Shown: positions 1 through 6,177 of the stretch, piece after piece | How the letters are laid out: every line of letters starts with the position of its first letter | Position numbering within the stretch: position 1 is the stretch's first letter | From: Deltaproteobacteria bacterium | Lineage (GTDB): Bacteria > Bdellovibrionota_C > UBA2361 > OMII01 | Assembly: GCA_023262305.1 (NCBI GenBank) | Contig: JALRCK010000082.1 | Location: 1 to 8,198 of the forward strand | DNA length: 8,198 nt | Direction: 5' to 3' | The notes under the pieces: model-generated | Seen by the model: only the letters and a program-made list of their open reading frames with translations | The model's database searches: none | Told to the model about the DNA's origin: nothing | Program-made: the position numbers and the translations under genes

Positions 1-1
1 C

Positions 2-2134
2 CGCAGCTTTGCTGCTGCCGTAACTGTTGACGGGACGGTTGTTCCTACTTGGAAGCCAGAACCAAACAATACAGTGCGAGCGCTCGCAGTTGCTGACTCC
101 AAAGTTTACCTCGGTGGTGATTTTACAGCGATGGGTAGTACACCCCGTAACCGTCTAGCCGCAGTGTCAACTGCAGGCACCCTCGATACCACATGGAATC
201 CAAACGTCGATGGAAAGGTGCGCACCATCTCCACCGATGCCGCTGGCACAATTTATTTCGGGGGTGATTTTACGAAAGTCGGCTCCACCACTCGAAACCA
301 TGCCGCCGCAGTTGGCGCTGATGGAATCCTCAAAGTGTGGGACCCGAATGTGAATGGTCCCGTGTTCTGCATGGGAACTGACCCTCTGTTAAATCTTGGA
401 GAGCCAAGTCCAAATCCCTACATTGTAATCGGAGGCGACTTCACGAAAGTGGGAAGTGAACTGCGAAGCAATCTGGCAAAAGTGTCATCAAATAACGAGA
501 TATCATCATCATTCAAGCCCAATCCCAACGGGCCTCTATACACAATAGCGTTCGAAAACCGAACGGCAAACGGCATGGTCTATGTCGGCGGGGACTTCTC
601 TAAGATAGCCGAGGTCTCTCGAAAAAATGCAGCAGCCATGCATTTTTGGGGCGATATCTCCCCATGGCGCCCAGACCCGGACGGTCAGGTGCTTTCACTC
701 TCCGTGGAGGGAAGAGATAAAGATAAAGTCTATCTCGGCGGAACATTTTCGACCTTACGGGGCGAGTTGCGACCATACGCTGCAGCGGTTGATATAAACG
801 GCGCCCTCAATAGTGCATGGAGGCCTCAGTTTGAAGGACCCGGTGGAGTGGATGCGGTGCTCCTCTCTGAAGACCGTGTGTTTTTGGGAGGAAGATTCAC
901 CGGAGTGAAAAGAACAGAAGTTGACGTTGGACTCACTCCTCGCCAAGGGGTGGTAGCGATCGCTCTCGACGGTACTCCCATAAACGATTTCAAGCCTGTT
1001 ATAAAGGGCGGAAGCGTCCGAAGTATTGCGACCATCGGGGATCGAGTTTTCCTCGCAGGGTCCTTTAATGAGATCGATACATACCCTCGAAAAGCAATTG
1101 CAGCTCTCTTTAGAACGACCGGTTATTTGGATACCGAATGGGACGCCCAGCTGCAGGGAACACAGGTCTCAGCGCTGGCGACATCAGGCTCGACGTTCTA
1201 TCTCGGAGGCGTCTTCACTCAGGTCCGTGGCACATCGCGGAGCAACGCAGCCGCGATAACGATCCAAGGGGAGCTCACCCCTTGGAACCCAACGGTTAAC
1301 GGCGAGGTGCTCGCGCTTGAGATCGTTGACTCAACAATATATCTCGGAGGTAACTTCTCGCGAGTTCGGGGGCTTCCACGAGGGAATGCGGTCGCTGTCG
1401 ACACCACCGGCGGAGATGTCAGCGATCTGTGGCGACCCTCGTTCGATCAGCCCGTGCTAACCATCCGCGCCTCCTCTTCCCAGATCTATCTCGGGGGCGA
1501 TTTCACCGAAGTTACCGATATCAATGAAAGCAATAGTCGTGACTTCATCGCTGCAGTAAGTCCTGAGGGATTGCTCACGGAATGGCATCCAAGCCTTGCT
1601 GGGGAGGTCTCCTCCCTTTCGATCTCGCCATCGGCACTCTTTGTCGGCGGGTCGTTCACCGAGGGAGGCGACAGCACCTCAGACTACCTCGCTCTACTTG
1701 ATCCAGTTCAGGGCTCCCCGATACCCATCCCAACACCAACACAAACACCAACGCCCACCCCGACACCAACACCAACGTCTACACCAACTCCACTTCCAAC
1801 GGCTACATCGACTCCGATAGCAACAGCGACCCCAATCGGGCAACCAACGCCTCAACCCGCTCCCGTTATCCTCAGACCAGAGGTTAACTGGTCATCGAAT
1901 CAGACGACCCACCGCGTTCGAGCCTTCGTGACCCGACGTCCCCGAACGTCTTACACGATCTCGGCTACCTCAGAGGGCGTTGCACGGAGTGGTCAATGTG
2001 CCTTCGATAGTCGCTCCAAAAAGACCCTCTGCACCATAACTCTTACGAAGGGATCGTGGATCGCTGCCGTGACTCCCCACAAGCAAGGAGTGTCGGGACC
2101 GGCAACGAGAAGGCGCTTTACCTTCAGGCGTTAG
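2..2134 (+). CDS. Delta-60 / DUF5122-like beta-propeller repeat protein, 5' end missing
   Basis: The reading frame is open from the first complete codon at position 2, so the true start lies upstream of the window; the GTG at 74 is only an internal codon. At least eleven copies of a motif like [V/I/F]Y[L/V]GG[D/x]F[T/S] recur about every 140-170 nt. They begin near 104, 251, 422, 578, 728, 878, 1046, 1196, 1337, 1484 and 1637. Each is followed by an R-x-x-AAV strand, and most by a short G-x-L-x-x-W-x-P segment. This matches the delta-60 repeat/DUF5122 beta-propeller pattern as I remember it. Then come a Pro/Thr linker (about 1717-1860) and an 85-residue C-terminal domain with two cysteines and a basic end (RRRFTFRR). 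The design suggests a secreted or surface protein, but the signal peptide would lie outside the window. Ligand and role are unknown. The next gene is convergent. Confidence 0.85.
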   Translation, partial: RSFAAAVTVDGTVVPTWKPEPNNTVRALAVADSKVYLGGDFTAMGSTPRNRLAAVSTAGTLDTTWNPNVDGKVRTISTDAAGTIYFGGDFTKVGSTTRNHAAAVGADGILKVWDPNVNGPVFCMGTDPLLNLGEPSPNPYIVIGGDFTKVGSELRSNLAKVSSNNEISSSFKPNPNGPLYTIAFENRTANGMVYVGGDFSKIAEVSRKNAAAMHFWGDISPWRPDPDGQVLSLSVEGRDKDKVYLGGTFSTLRGELRPYAAAVDINGALNSAWRPQFEGPGGVDAVLLSEDRVFLGGRFTGVKRTEVDVGLTPRQGVVAIALDGTPINDFKPVIKGGSVRSIATIGDRVFLAGSFNEIDTYPRKAIAALFRTTGYLDTEWDAQLQGTQVSALATSGSTFYLGGVFTQVRGTSRSNAAAITIQGELTPWNPTVNGEVLALEIVDSTIYLGGNFSRVRGLPRGNAVAVDTTGGDVSDLWRPSFDQPVLTIRASSSQIYLGGDFTEVTDINESNSRDFIAAVSPEGLLTEWHPSLAGEVSSLSISPSALFVGGSFTEGGDSTSDYLALLDPVQGSPIPIPTPTQTPTPTPTPTPTSTPTPLPTATSTPIATATPIGQPTPQPAPVILRPEVNWSSNQTTHRVRAFVTRRPRTSYTISATSEGVARSGQCAFDSRSKKTLCTITLTKGSWIAAVTPHKQGVSGPATRRRFTFRR
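1717..1860 (+). repeat. Pro/Thr-coding low-complexity repeat (linker)
   Basis: A run of CCA-ACA and ACC-CCG type codons encodes an imperfect PT dipeptide tract, then a looser P/T/A/S stretch, inside the propeller gene. It separates the repeat region from the C-terminal domain and is best read as a flexible extracellular spacer. The near-hexanucleotide repetition is prone to slippage, so length could vary among strains. Confidence 0.8.
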
Positions 2135-2177
2135 TGCAGATCCCCGTACGCATAGTCTCTGCTGTCGCGAGAGTAAC

Positions 2178-2196
2178 GGTGCAAAATGTGTGCACC
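2178..2196. other. Intergenic hairpin in convergent spacer (first)
   Basis: GGTGCA (2178-2183) and TGCACC (2191-2196) form a perfect 6-bp stem with a 7-nt loop. It lies 44 bp after the propeller gene's stop codon. No T-run follows, so it does not look like a canonical intrinsic terminator. Confidence 0.45.
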
Positions 2197-2207
2197 ACGC
2201 TCCGGCA

Positions 2208-2249
2208 ATCGTTGTGGGCACAACAGCATAAGGTGTGCCCCACAACGAT
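2208..2249. terminator. Long hairpin between convergent genes, possible bidirectional terminator
   Basis: The arm at 2208-2222 (starting ATCGTTGTGGG) pairs with the arm at 2234-2249 (ending CCCACAACGAT). The result is a 15-bp stem with one bulged C and an 11-nt loop. It sits between two convergent stop codons, where a terminator for both genes is expected. Neither flank carries a proper T-tract, so termination may need a factor, or the hairpin may protect the 3' ends or be a copy of a dispersed repeat. Confidence 0.45.
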
Positions 2250-2277
2250 GTAATTAGCAGGGCTCCCCCCTCATTCC

Positions 2278-3534
2278 CTAGAAAAGGGCTCTTGAGATCC
2301 TCGCTATCCCCTCGTCGATGCTATCTGTCGAAAGATTCGAAAAGCACACTCTCATCGCATTTCTCCGGGGAGATGTCGCAAAAAAAGGAGCCCCGGGAAC
2401 GTATGCTACACCATGCTCGCGAACCGCTCGGCTCAACATCGCGCTGGTATCGATCGAGGAATCCACCTCTATCCAGAGATAGAAGCCACCGCTCGGCTCG
2501 GTGCAGTGAATCACGTGTGCGCCCATGTGCTTTTTGACAGCGTGCAATGCCGCCTGGCACCTTACTCTATAAGACTCTCTCAGCATCGGCCAAAAGGTCT
2601 CGGAGTGCCGTTTCAGAAACTCAGCAGTTACCAACTGGGTGATGTTGGATGAATGGAGGTCCGTGACCTGTTTTAACAGGACAACCCCCTCCCGCACCTC
2701 TGTAGGCGCCTCGATCCATCCGATCCGCAACCCCGGCGCTACCACTTTGGACAACGTACCAACGAAGATCACACGCCCTGAATTCGAATAGACTCCTCCA
2801 GCGTGTCGCAATCGCTCGCTTTCAACCTCTCGCAACGAGACATGTCGCTTGGAGTAGTATAACTCTTTATACGCACCATCCTCGATTATCGGAACGTCGA
2901 AGCGCTCACACATCTCCACAATCGAAATTGCACGAGCCTTACTCACTGAGATTCCGGAGGGATTATCGAATGCTGACACGATGTAGAAGAACTTCGGATG
3001 TTGGCGAAGAGCAGTCTCAACTTGAGAGAGTATCGGTCCCTCATCATCCGACTCGATCTCGAGATATCGGGGTTTGTACGCGGAAAATATCTGGAGAGCG
3101 CCCAGGTAACACGGTCTGGTCACTGCGATAGCGTCACCTTGATTCAAAAAGATCTGCGCCAGAAGGTCGATCGCTTGTTGCCCACCCGTTGTAATGACGA
3201 TGCTATCGGCACCACAGGAGCGTCCGTCTGCTGCGGCGAGACGAGCGAGTTCCTCTCGTAATACACATGCCCCCTCGGGAACACCGTATTGAGCTGCTAC
3301 ACATGCCGAAGAGTTCATCACATCTCGAGAGATCTGCGCGAGCTGCTCAAGGGGCAACAGTGAGGGATCCGGAAAGCCTCCCGCAAACGAGAGAATCCCC
3401 TTCTTCGACGCCACCCCCAAGATCTCCCGAATTGAGGGGTCATCTACTAATCGTCGTTTCTCTCCAAAGCGTTCTCCCCACACTGTCGTTGGGGCCTCTG
3501 ATATCTCAATCTGGTGAGCCACACCTGCTGCCAT
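2278..3534 (-). CDS. PLP-dependent class I/II aminotransferase, LysN/MocR-like, possibly branched-chain
   Basis: This 418-residue cytosolic aminotransferase moves an amino group between an amino acid and a 2-oxo acid. Visible landmarks are: the N-terminal substrate loop AGGFPDP (51-57); the PLP-phosphate segment TTGGQQA (115-121); P141/Y143 near the cofactor ring; DNPSG (190-194) with the cofactor-binding Asn191; EDGAY (218-222) with Asp219 for the pyridine nitrogen and Tyr222; GTLSK (259-263) with Schiff-base Lys263 and Arg270; GGFYLW (349-354); and Arg395, expected to bind the substrate carboxylate. Order and length match LysN-type enzymes (2-aminoadipate transaminase and relatives), with no N-terminal regulator domain. 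The ATG start has AAGGGA 6 nt upstream. Family membership is strong, the substrate is not readable from the protein, and the Leu/Val-rich leader upstream suggests branched-chain amino acids. Confidence 0.9.
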   Translation of the reverse strand: MAAGVAHQIEISEAPTTVWGERFGEKRRLVDDPSIREILGVASKKGILSFAGGFPDPSLLPLEQLAQISRDVMNSSACVAAQYGVPEGACVLREELARLAAADGRSCGADSIVITTGGQQAIDLLAQIFLNQGDAIAVTRPCYLGALQIFSAYKPRYLEIESDDEGPILSQVETALRQHPKFFYIVSAFDNPSGISVSKARAISIVEMCERFDVPIIEDGAYKELYYSKRHVSLREVESERLRHAGGVYSNSGRVIFVGTLSKVVAPGLRIGWIEAPTEVREGVVLLKQVTDLHSSNITQLVTAEFLKRHSETFWPMLRESYRVRCQAALHAVKKHMGAHVIHCTEPSGGFYLWIEVDSSIDTSAMLSRAVREHGVAYVPGAPFFATSPRRNAMRVCFSNLSTDSIDEGIARISRALF

Positions 3535-3539
3535 ACTAT

Positions 3540-3546
3540 TCCCTTT
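3540..3546 (-). promoter_or_regulatory. Ribosome binding site of the aminotransferase
   Basis: On the minus strand, AAAGGGA lies 5-6 nt before the ATG and just downstream of the leader terminator's T-run. The start codon is therefore reached only by transcripts that read through the terminator or start inside it. Confidence 0.55.
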
Positions 3547-3560
3547 TGTAAAGTGACCAT

Positions 3561-3601
3561 AAAAAAAGCCCCCGCGCCTTGTTACAGGCGCGGAGGCTTT
3601 T
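3561..3601 (-). terminator. Intrinsic terminator in the aminotransferase 5' leader (attenuator terminator)
   Basis: On the minus strand the first arm (3601-3586, AAAAGCCTCCGCGCCT) pairs with the second (3579-3564). The stem is 15 bp with one mismatch (3571/3594) and a 6-nt loop (3580-3585). It is GC-rich at the core and is followed by seven T residues (3567-3561). It ends 26 nt before the aminotransferase ATG, upstream of the gene it would terminate, which is the place of an attenuator. The plus-strand reading has only four T residues. With the antiterminator segment at 3629-3642 it makes a switch. Confidence 0.85.
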
Positions 3602-3615
3602 CGCTCTCTATGACC

Positions 3616-3630
3616 TTGCCGCTACGGCAA
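3616..3630 (-). other. Small hairpin enclosing the leader stop codon
   Basis: TTGCCG and CGGCAA (plus strand 3616-3621 and 3625-3630) form a 6-bp stem with a 3-nt loop. On the minus strand it encloses the last Leu and Pro codons and the TAG. It abuts the antiterminator arm and could be a polymerase pause hairpin that synchronises the ribosome with RNA polymerase. That role is inferred from position only. Confidence 0.4.
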
Positions 3631-3714
3631 AGCCCCGCACCTCGCTTCAAAAAGCGCTAGGAGCACCACGAGGGTCCTGACGATATTCTGTTGAAACGAG
3701 GTAGAACGGTTCAT
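3622..3714 (-). CDS. Leader peptide rich in Leu/Val, controls attenuation of the aminotransferase gene
   Basis: This 30-codon ORF starts with ATG at 3714 and ends with TAG 20 nt before the terminator hairpin. Its centre is IVRTLVVLLAL, in which eight of eleven residues are Ile, Val or Leu, including the commonly rare Leu codon CTA; it ends FEARCGALP. Position, size and composition resemble leader peptides of ilv and leu operons, where stalling on uncharged branched-chain tRNA codons favours the antiterminator. The Shine-Dalgarno is weak (only GAAG close to the ATG), the main doubt. A TTG at 3804 would extend it to 60 codons, but that start is poor and the extension adds nothing to the mechanism. 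The peptide probably has no function beyond its translation. Confidence 0.65.
   Translation of the reverse strand: MNRSTSFQQNIVRTLVVLLALFEARCGALP
3629..3642 (-). promoter_or_regulatory. Antiterminator arm, competes for the terminator's first arm
   Basis: The minus-strand segment AGGTGCGGGGCTTT pairs over all 14 of its bases with the first arm of the terminator (3601-3586). There is one G-U wobble and one single-base bulge. It covers codons Arg-Cys-Gly-Ala-Leu near the end of the leader peptide. A ribosome at the leader stop codon (3622-3624) would mask it and let the terminator form. A ribosome stalled on the Leu/Val codons at 3652-3672 would leave it free to form the antiterminator. Confidence 0.75.
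3643..3656 (-). other. Small hairpin just upstream of the antiterminator arm
   Basis: CGCTT and AAGCG (5 bp, 4-nt loop) lie in the leader peptide codons Ala-Leu-Phe-Glu-Ala and end exactly where the antiterminator arm begins. It is weak on its own. Its end-to-end placement with the other leader elements makes it worth noting. Confidence 0.3.
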
Positions 3715-4044
3715 GTCTTCGAAGCTAAGATGACACTCAAGCAGAATCAAGAGGAAACAGCTGAGCCAGAAGATTGGAACCTCATTCTCGGTGCATTTTT
3801 CCAAGTCAAATACATGATACTACTTTGAGAAAAGAGCATTCAGAGAAGGTATCGGAAGAGTGTGGAGACACCGAGGAACGTCTGTAGCTGCACGACGAGA
3901 TGACGGCTCTCAGATAGGCAAGTGATAATCAAAAAAGTACCCCCTCGGGCGTATTCAAAGTCCCTACAACTACCCCATATGTCCTGCAATCGCAGGAATC
4001 TCGCTCTGAATTCTACGCATGACATCGCAACATCGCTTTACTCG
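3715..4044. other. Divergent intergenic region, no protein gene recognised
   Basis: This stretch must hold the promoters of the leader/aminotransferase transcript (minus) and probably of the arginine operon (plus). Open frames here are short and their predicted proteins are unlike any family I know. Visible items are a TTGACT hexamer on the minus strand (3804-3809) without a good -10 partner, a CTTCGAAG palindrome (3717-3724) just before the leader ATG, and a hairpin TCCTGC-AATC-GCAGGA (3982-3997). No convincing ARG box was seen. Confidence 0.5.
3900..3929 (+). promoter_or_regulatory. Candidate promoter for the arginine operon
   Basis: ATGACG (3900-3905; four of six bases match TTGACA) and GATAAT (3924-3929; five of six match TATAAT) are 18 bp apart. 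A transcript starting near 3936 would have a leader of about 140 nt before the ATG at 4079. This is a sequence match only, and a competing -10 lies at 4045-4050. Confidence 0.25.
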
Positions 4045-4050
4045 TATAGT
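4045..4050 (+). promoter_or_regulatory. Candidate -10 box close to the arginine operon start
   Basis: TATAGT matches five of six bases of the consensus, but no good -35 is found at 16-18 bp. If used, transcription would start around 4057, after the ATG at 4019 and about 20 nt before the ATG at 4079. It would thus agree with the downstream start. Confidence 0.25.
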
Positions 4051-4062
4051 CCCGCGAGATGC

Positions 4063-4069
4063 AGGGAGG
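4063..4069 (+). promoter_or_regulatory. Ribosome binding site that decides the GNAT-like gene's start
   Basis: AGGGAGG sits 9 nt before the ATG at 4079, whereas the earlier in-frame ATG at 4019 has no purine-rich site before it. This favours a 290-residue protein over the 310-residue version. Confidence 0.65.
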
Positions 4070-4078
4070 CATTCACGG

Positions 4079-4951
4079 ATGAAAAGTTCAGCCCTTACGA
4101 TCGAGCCCCTTCAGTCTCCACCGTGGCTACACACCTTGCTGGAAAAGGGTTATCGCCCATACATTGCGACCTCTCGGCACCTTCTCCCTTCTCTCAACAT
4201 TAATCCATTTGGATACCAGGCTCACTGTCACCTTCTCGACGATCAAGAGGAGATCCCTTTTTACGAATCATACCTTCTCTCCAACTCCCTCAGCTTCTCT
4301 TCCCCCGAACTTAAAATGCCACACTGGGTGATGATCGATTGCGCGCTCATGCAGTCAGCCATTGTGGGATTCACTAAGGCGAAGAGAGATATTCCCACGT
4401 CTCTGCTCCGATGCTATGAGACCGATCCCCGAATAGACATTACAAAACTCGAACGAATCCCGGTCTCCGGACAGATCGCCTCCCCTTCGACGGATAAGGG
4501 TAGTTTCGTTGGCATATCCCTCTTCAGCCTAGGACGACAAGCTGCCGACGATACACAACTCGGTCTGTACACTAAAGCGCTTGCGCTTGAGGTCTACCGG
4601 GCACGTCAGGGCGGGACCTTCTTCGGGATCTCTCAATACGACAACCCAGCACTCAAGATTCATGGGCGTTTCTCAACTCGCATGGAGATCGAACAGGCGA
4701 TGGTGCCCCTTCATCCAAGAAAGGAGATGACCTTGGTTTACAAAATGAAGATCGACTATGACCCGTATGGACTCGATGGTCAGCCAGCTGGACGTACACC
4801 AACATTCTGGCTCAACGCCAAGGACACCGAGAAAAAAGTGGAGATTCAGCGAGGACTGCGGGAAGGAAAGCGATATCAGATAGCGCCTCCCTTCGCCGTT
4901 CACCGCGATGGTGACGTCTTTTTACCGATAGTGGAGGAGACCCACATATGA
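4079..4951 (+). CDS. Divergent GNAT-like acyltransferase, first gene of the arginine operon
   Basis: This 290-residue protein is not recognised with certainty. The segment at about residues 130-225 looks like a GNAT core: a strand (FVGISLFSL), a loop and helix (QLGLYTKALALE, from residue 160), a strand (FFGISQYD), then NPALKIHGRFS (189-199), the usual Asn-Pro-Ala helix before a 'GF'-like turn, and a strand MTLVYKMKID. The acetyl-CoA loop is degenerate: the canonical Q/R-x-x-G-x-G/A becomes TQLGLY. About 100 N-terminal residues and 60 C-terminal residues are extra for a GNAT. Its stop overlaps the argG start (ATGA), so the two are translationally coupled. Context suggests N-acylation of an arginine precursor such as glutamate or ornithine. 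That is inference. It does not resemble the GNAT beside argG in Bacteroides as I remember it. An upstream ATG at 4019 would add 20 residues. Confidence 0.5.
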   Translation: MKSSALTIEPLQSPPWLHTLLEKGYRPYIATSRHLLPSLNINPFGYQAHCHLLDDQEEIPFYESYLLSNSLSFSSPELKMPHWVMIDCALMQSAIVGFTKAKRDIPTSLLRCYETDPRIDITKLERIPVSGQIASPSTDKGSFVGISLFSLGRQAADDTQLGLYTKALALEVYRARQGGTFFGISQYDNPALKIHGRFSTRMEIEQAMVPLHPRKEMTLVYKMKIDYDPYGLDGQPAGRTPTFWLNAKDTEKKVEIQRGLREGKRYQIAPPFAVHRDGDVFLPIVEETHI

Positions 4952-6177
4952 CCACTGCACTCATCGCTTTTTCAGGCGGACTCGACACCTCATTTCTTAC
5001 ACAATTTGCAAGGGAGGCCTACAATGTCAGCCGCGTCATCACCTGTACCGTCAACACGGGAGGCTTCACTCTCGACGAGGTTGAAAGGATCGCTGCTCGT
5101 AGCACAGAGCTCGGGGCCGACGAGCACATCTATCGCGATGGGTCACGGGCATTCTATGACACGATCATCAAGTACCTGATTTATGGCAACGTAAGCCGGG
5201 ATGGCTACCCACTGTGTGTAAGCTCCGAACGACTCACCATCGCTATAGAATGCCTCGCGGTGTGCAAAGAGATTGGCGCAGAGCTCTTCATCCATGGTTC
5301 AACTGGAGCTGGAAATGACCAATATCGTTTTGATGTTGCAGCTCAGGTGCTCAATCAAGGTGCAACTCAGTGTAGAGCACCGATTCGAGAGTTCGGCATC
5401 ACCCGTACTTTTGCGACCGACTACCTCAAGGAGCGTTCGATACCCGTTCCAACAAGGACGAGTGACTACTCATACAATCCAGGTTTGTGGGGCGTATCGA
5501 TCGGTGGAAAAGAGACCCTTTTCTCTGATGGGCTCCTCCCGGAGGATGCATGGTATTCGAAGCCTGCGGCATCGGCTGTTCAGAAGGATATCATCCTGAC
5601 ATTTGACCAAGGAGAGTTAGCCTCATTGGCACTAGATGATGAAGAGACAAGAGATCCCGTCGCCATCATTCAAAAGCTTGGAGAACTCGGTAGCTTGTTC
5701 GGTATCGGCCGACACTACCACATTGGGACATCAATCCCCGGAAAGAAAGGTCGCCTCGCCTACGAGTCTCCGGCAGCTGATATTATCTATGAAGCTCATC
5801 GGACCCTAGAGAAAGTGACGCTCTCACAGGCACAAATCAGCGGGAAGAAGCCGCTCGCAGAAACATTTGGCGCCATGATTCATGAGGCAAAGATGTTTGA
5901 CCCATACCTGGATGATATTCGAGCGTTTCTCCAGAGCACCCAAAGGCGGGTGACAGGTTCATGTACAGTGAGACTCATCCCTCACGCTATCGCTTCCGTG
6001 CGAGTGAAGAGCCCATACGATCTCCTGATGGCTCAGGGGAGCACCTATGGAGAGATATCGCATGCATATTCAGGAGCCGATGCTGCCGGAAGTGCTCTCA
6101 TCCATGGGTACGAGCAACGACTCTACCATTCAGTGGATGCACGCCATCCTGTCGGGGAGGTAGCCGATGCGGCATGA
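4948..6177 (+). CDS. argG: Argininosuccinate synthase, Bacteroidetes-like form
   Basis: ArgG joins citrulline and aspartate, using ATP, to give argininosuccinate in the cytosol, the penultimate step of arginine synthesis. The N-terminal ATP-pyrophosphatase loop SGGLDTS is at residues 9-15. HGSTGAGNDQYRFD (116-129) is the conserved citrulline/aspartate/ATP-binding segment, with YPLCVSSER (87-95) and YSYNPGLWG (174-182) also in family positions. GIGRHYHIG (252-260) and EAHRTLEKVT (282-291) are typical of the C-terminal synthetase domain. The length, 409 residues, is normal. The wording, with NTGG, GSTGAGNDQ and GLWG, is closer in memory to the Bacteroidetes-type ArgG, associated with N-acylornithine pathways, than to the common proteobacterial form. 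GGAGGAGA lies 7 nt before the ATG. The gene overlaps the GNAT-like gene by 4 bp and the deacylase gene by 11 bp. Confidence 0.93.
   Translation: MTTALIAFSGGLDTSFLTQFAREAYNVSRVITCTVNTGGFTLDEVERIAARSTELGADEHIYRDGSRAFYDTIIKYLIYGNVSRDGYPLCVSSERLTIAIECLAVCKEIGAELFIHGSTGAGNDQYRFDVAAQVLNQGATQCRAPIREFGITRTFATDYLKERSIPVPTRTSDYSYNPGLWGVSIGGKETLFSDGLLPEDAWYSKPAASAVQKDIILTFDQGELASLALDDEETRDPVAIIQKLGELGSLFGIGRHYHIGTSIPGKKGRLAYESPAADIIYEAHRTLEKVTLSQAQISGKKPLAETFGAMIHEAKMFDPYLDDIRAFLQSTQRRVTGSCTVRLIPHAIASVRVKSPYDLLMAQGSTYGEISHAYSGADAAGSALIHGYEQRLYHSVDARHPVGEVADAA
6154..6160 (+). promoter_or_regulatory. Ribosome binding site of the deacylase inside argG
   Basis: GGGGAGG lies 6 nt before the ATG at 6167, within the last codons of argG. 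It fixes the start and shows that the deacylase is translated from the argG message. Confidence 0.65.

Noticed and set aside
1717..1860. Short repeated units considered as a CRISPR or tandem satellite
   Set aside because: The units are in-frame Pro/Thr codons inside a coding region, with no constant repeats and spacers.
1970..2253. Open frames over the end of the propeller gene and the convergent spacer
   Set aside because: They lie in other frames or on the opposite strand of a clearly coding region and translate to Arg/Ser/His-rich sequence typical of shadows.
3561..3601. Terminator read on the plus strand
   Set aside because: No plus-strand gene precedes it, its T-run on that strand is only four bases, and the competing arm at 3629-3642 makes sense only for minus-strand transcription.
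3622..3804. 60-residue reading of the leader ORF from a TTG start at 3804
   Set aside because: The TTG has no properly spaced ribosome site and the extra 30 residues add nothing to the attenuation geometry. The ATG at 3714 gives a typical leader size.
3804..3809. TTGACT on the minus strand as the -35 of the leader promoter
   Set aside because: No acceptable -10 hexamer lies 16-18 bp downstream. It was kept only as a remark in the gap description.
3837..4010. ATTCA and TGAAT half-sites considered as an ARG box
   Set aside because: The half-sites are far apart and in the wrong order and spacing for a TGAAT-ATTCA palindrome.
3840..4025. Short minus-strand open frame in the divergent gap
   Set aside because: It has no ribosome site, resembles no family, and overlaps probable promoter sequence of the plus-strand operon.
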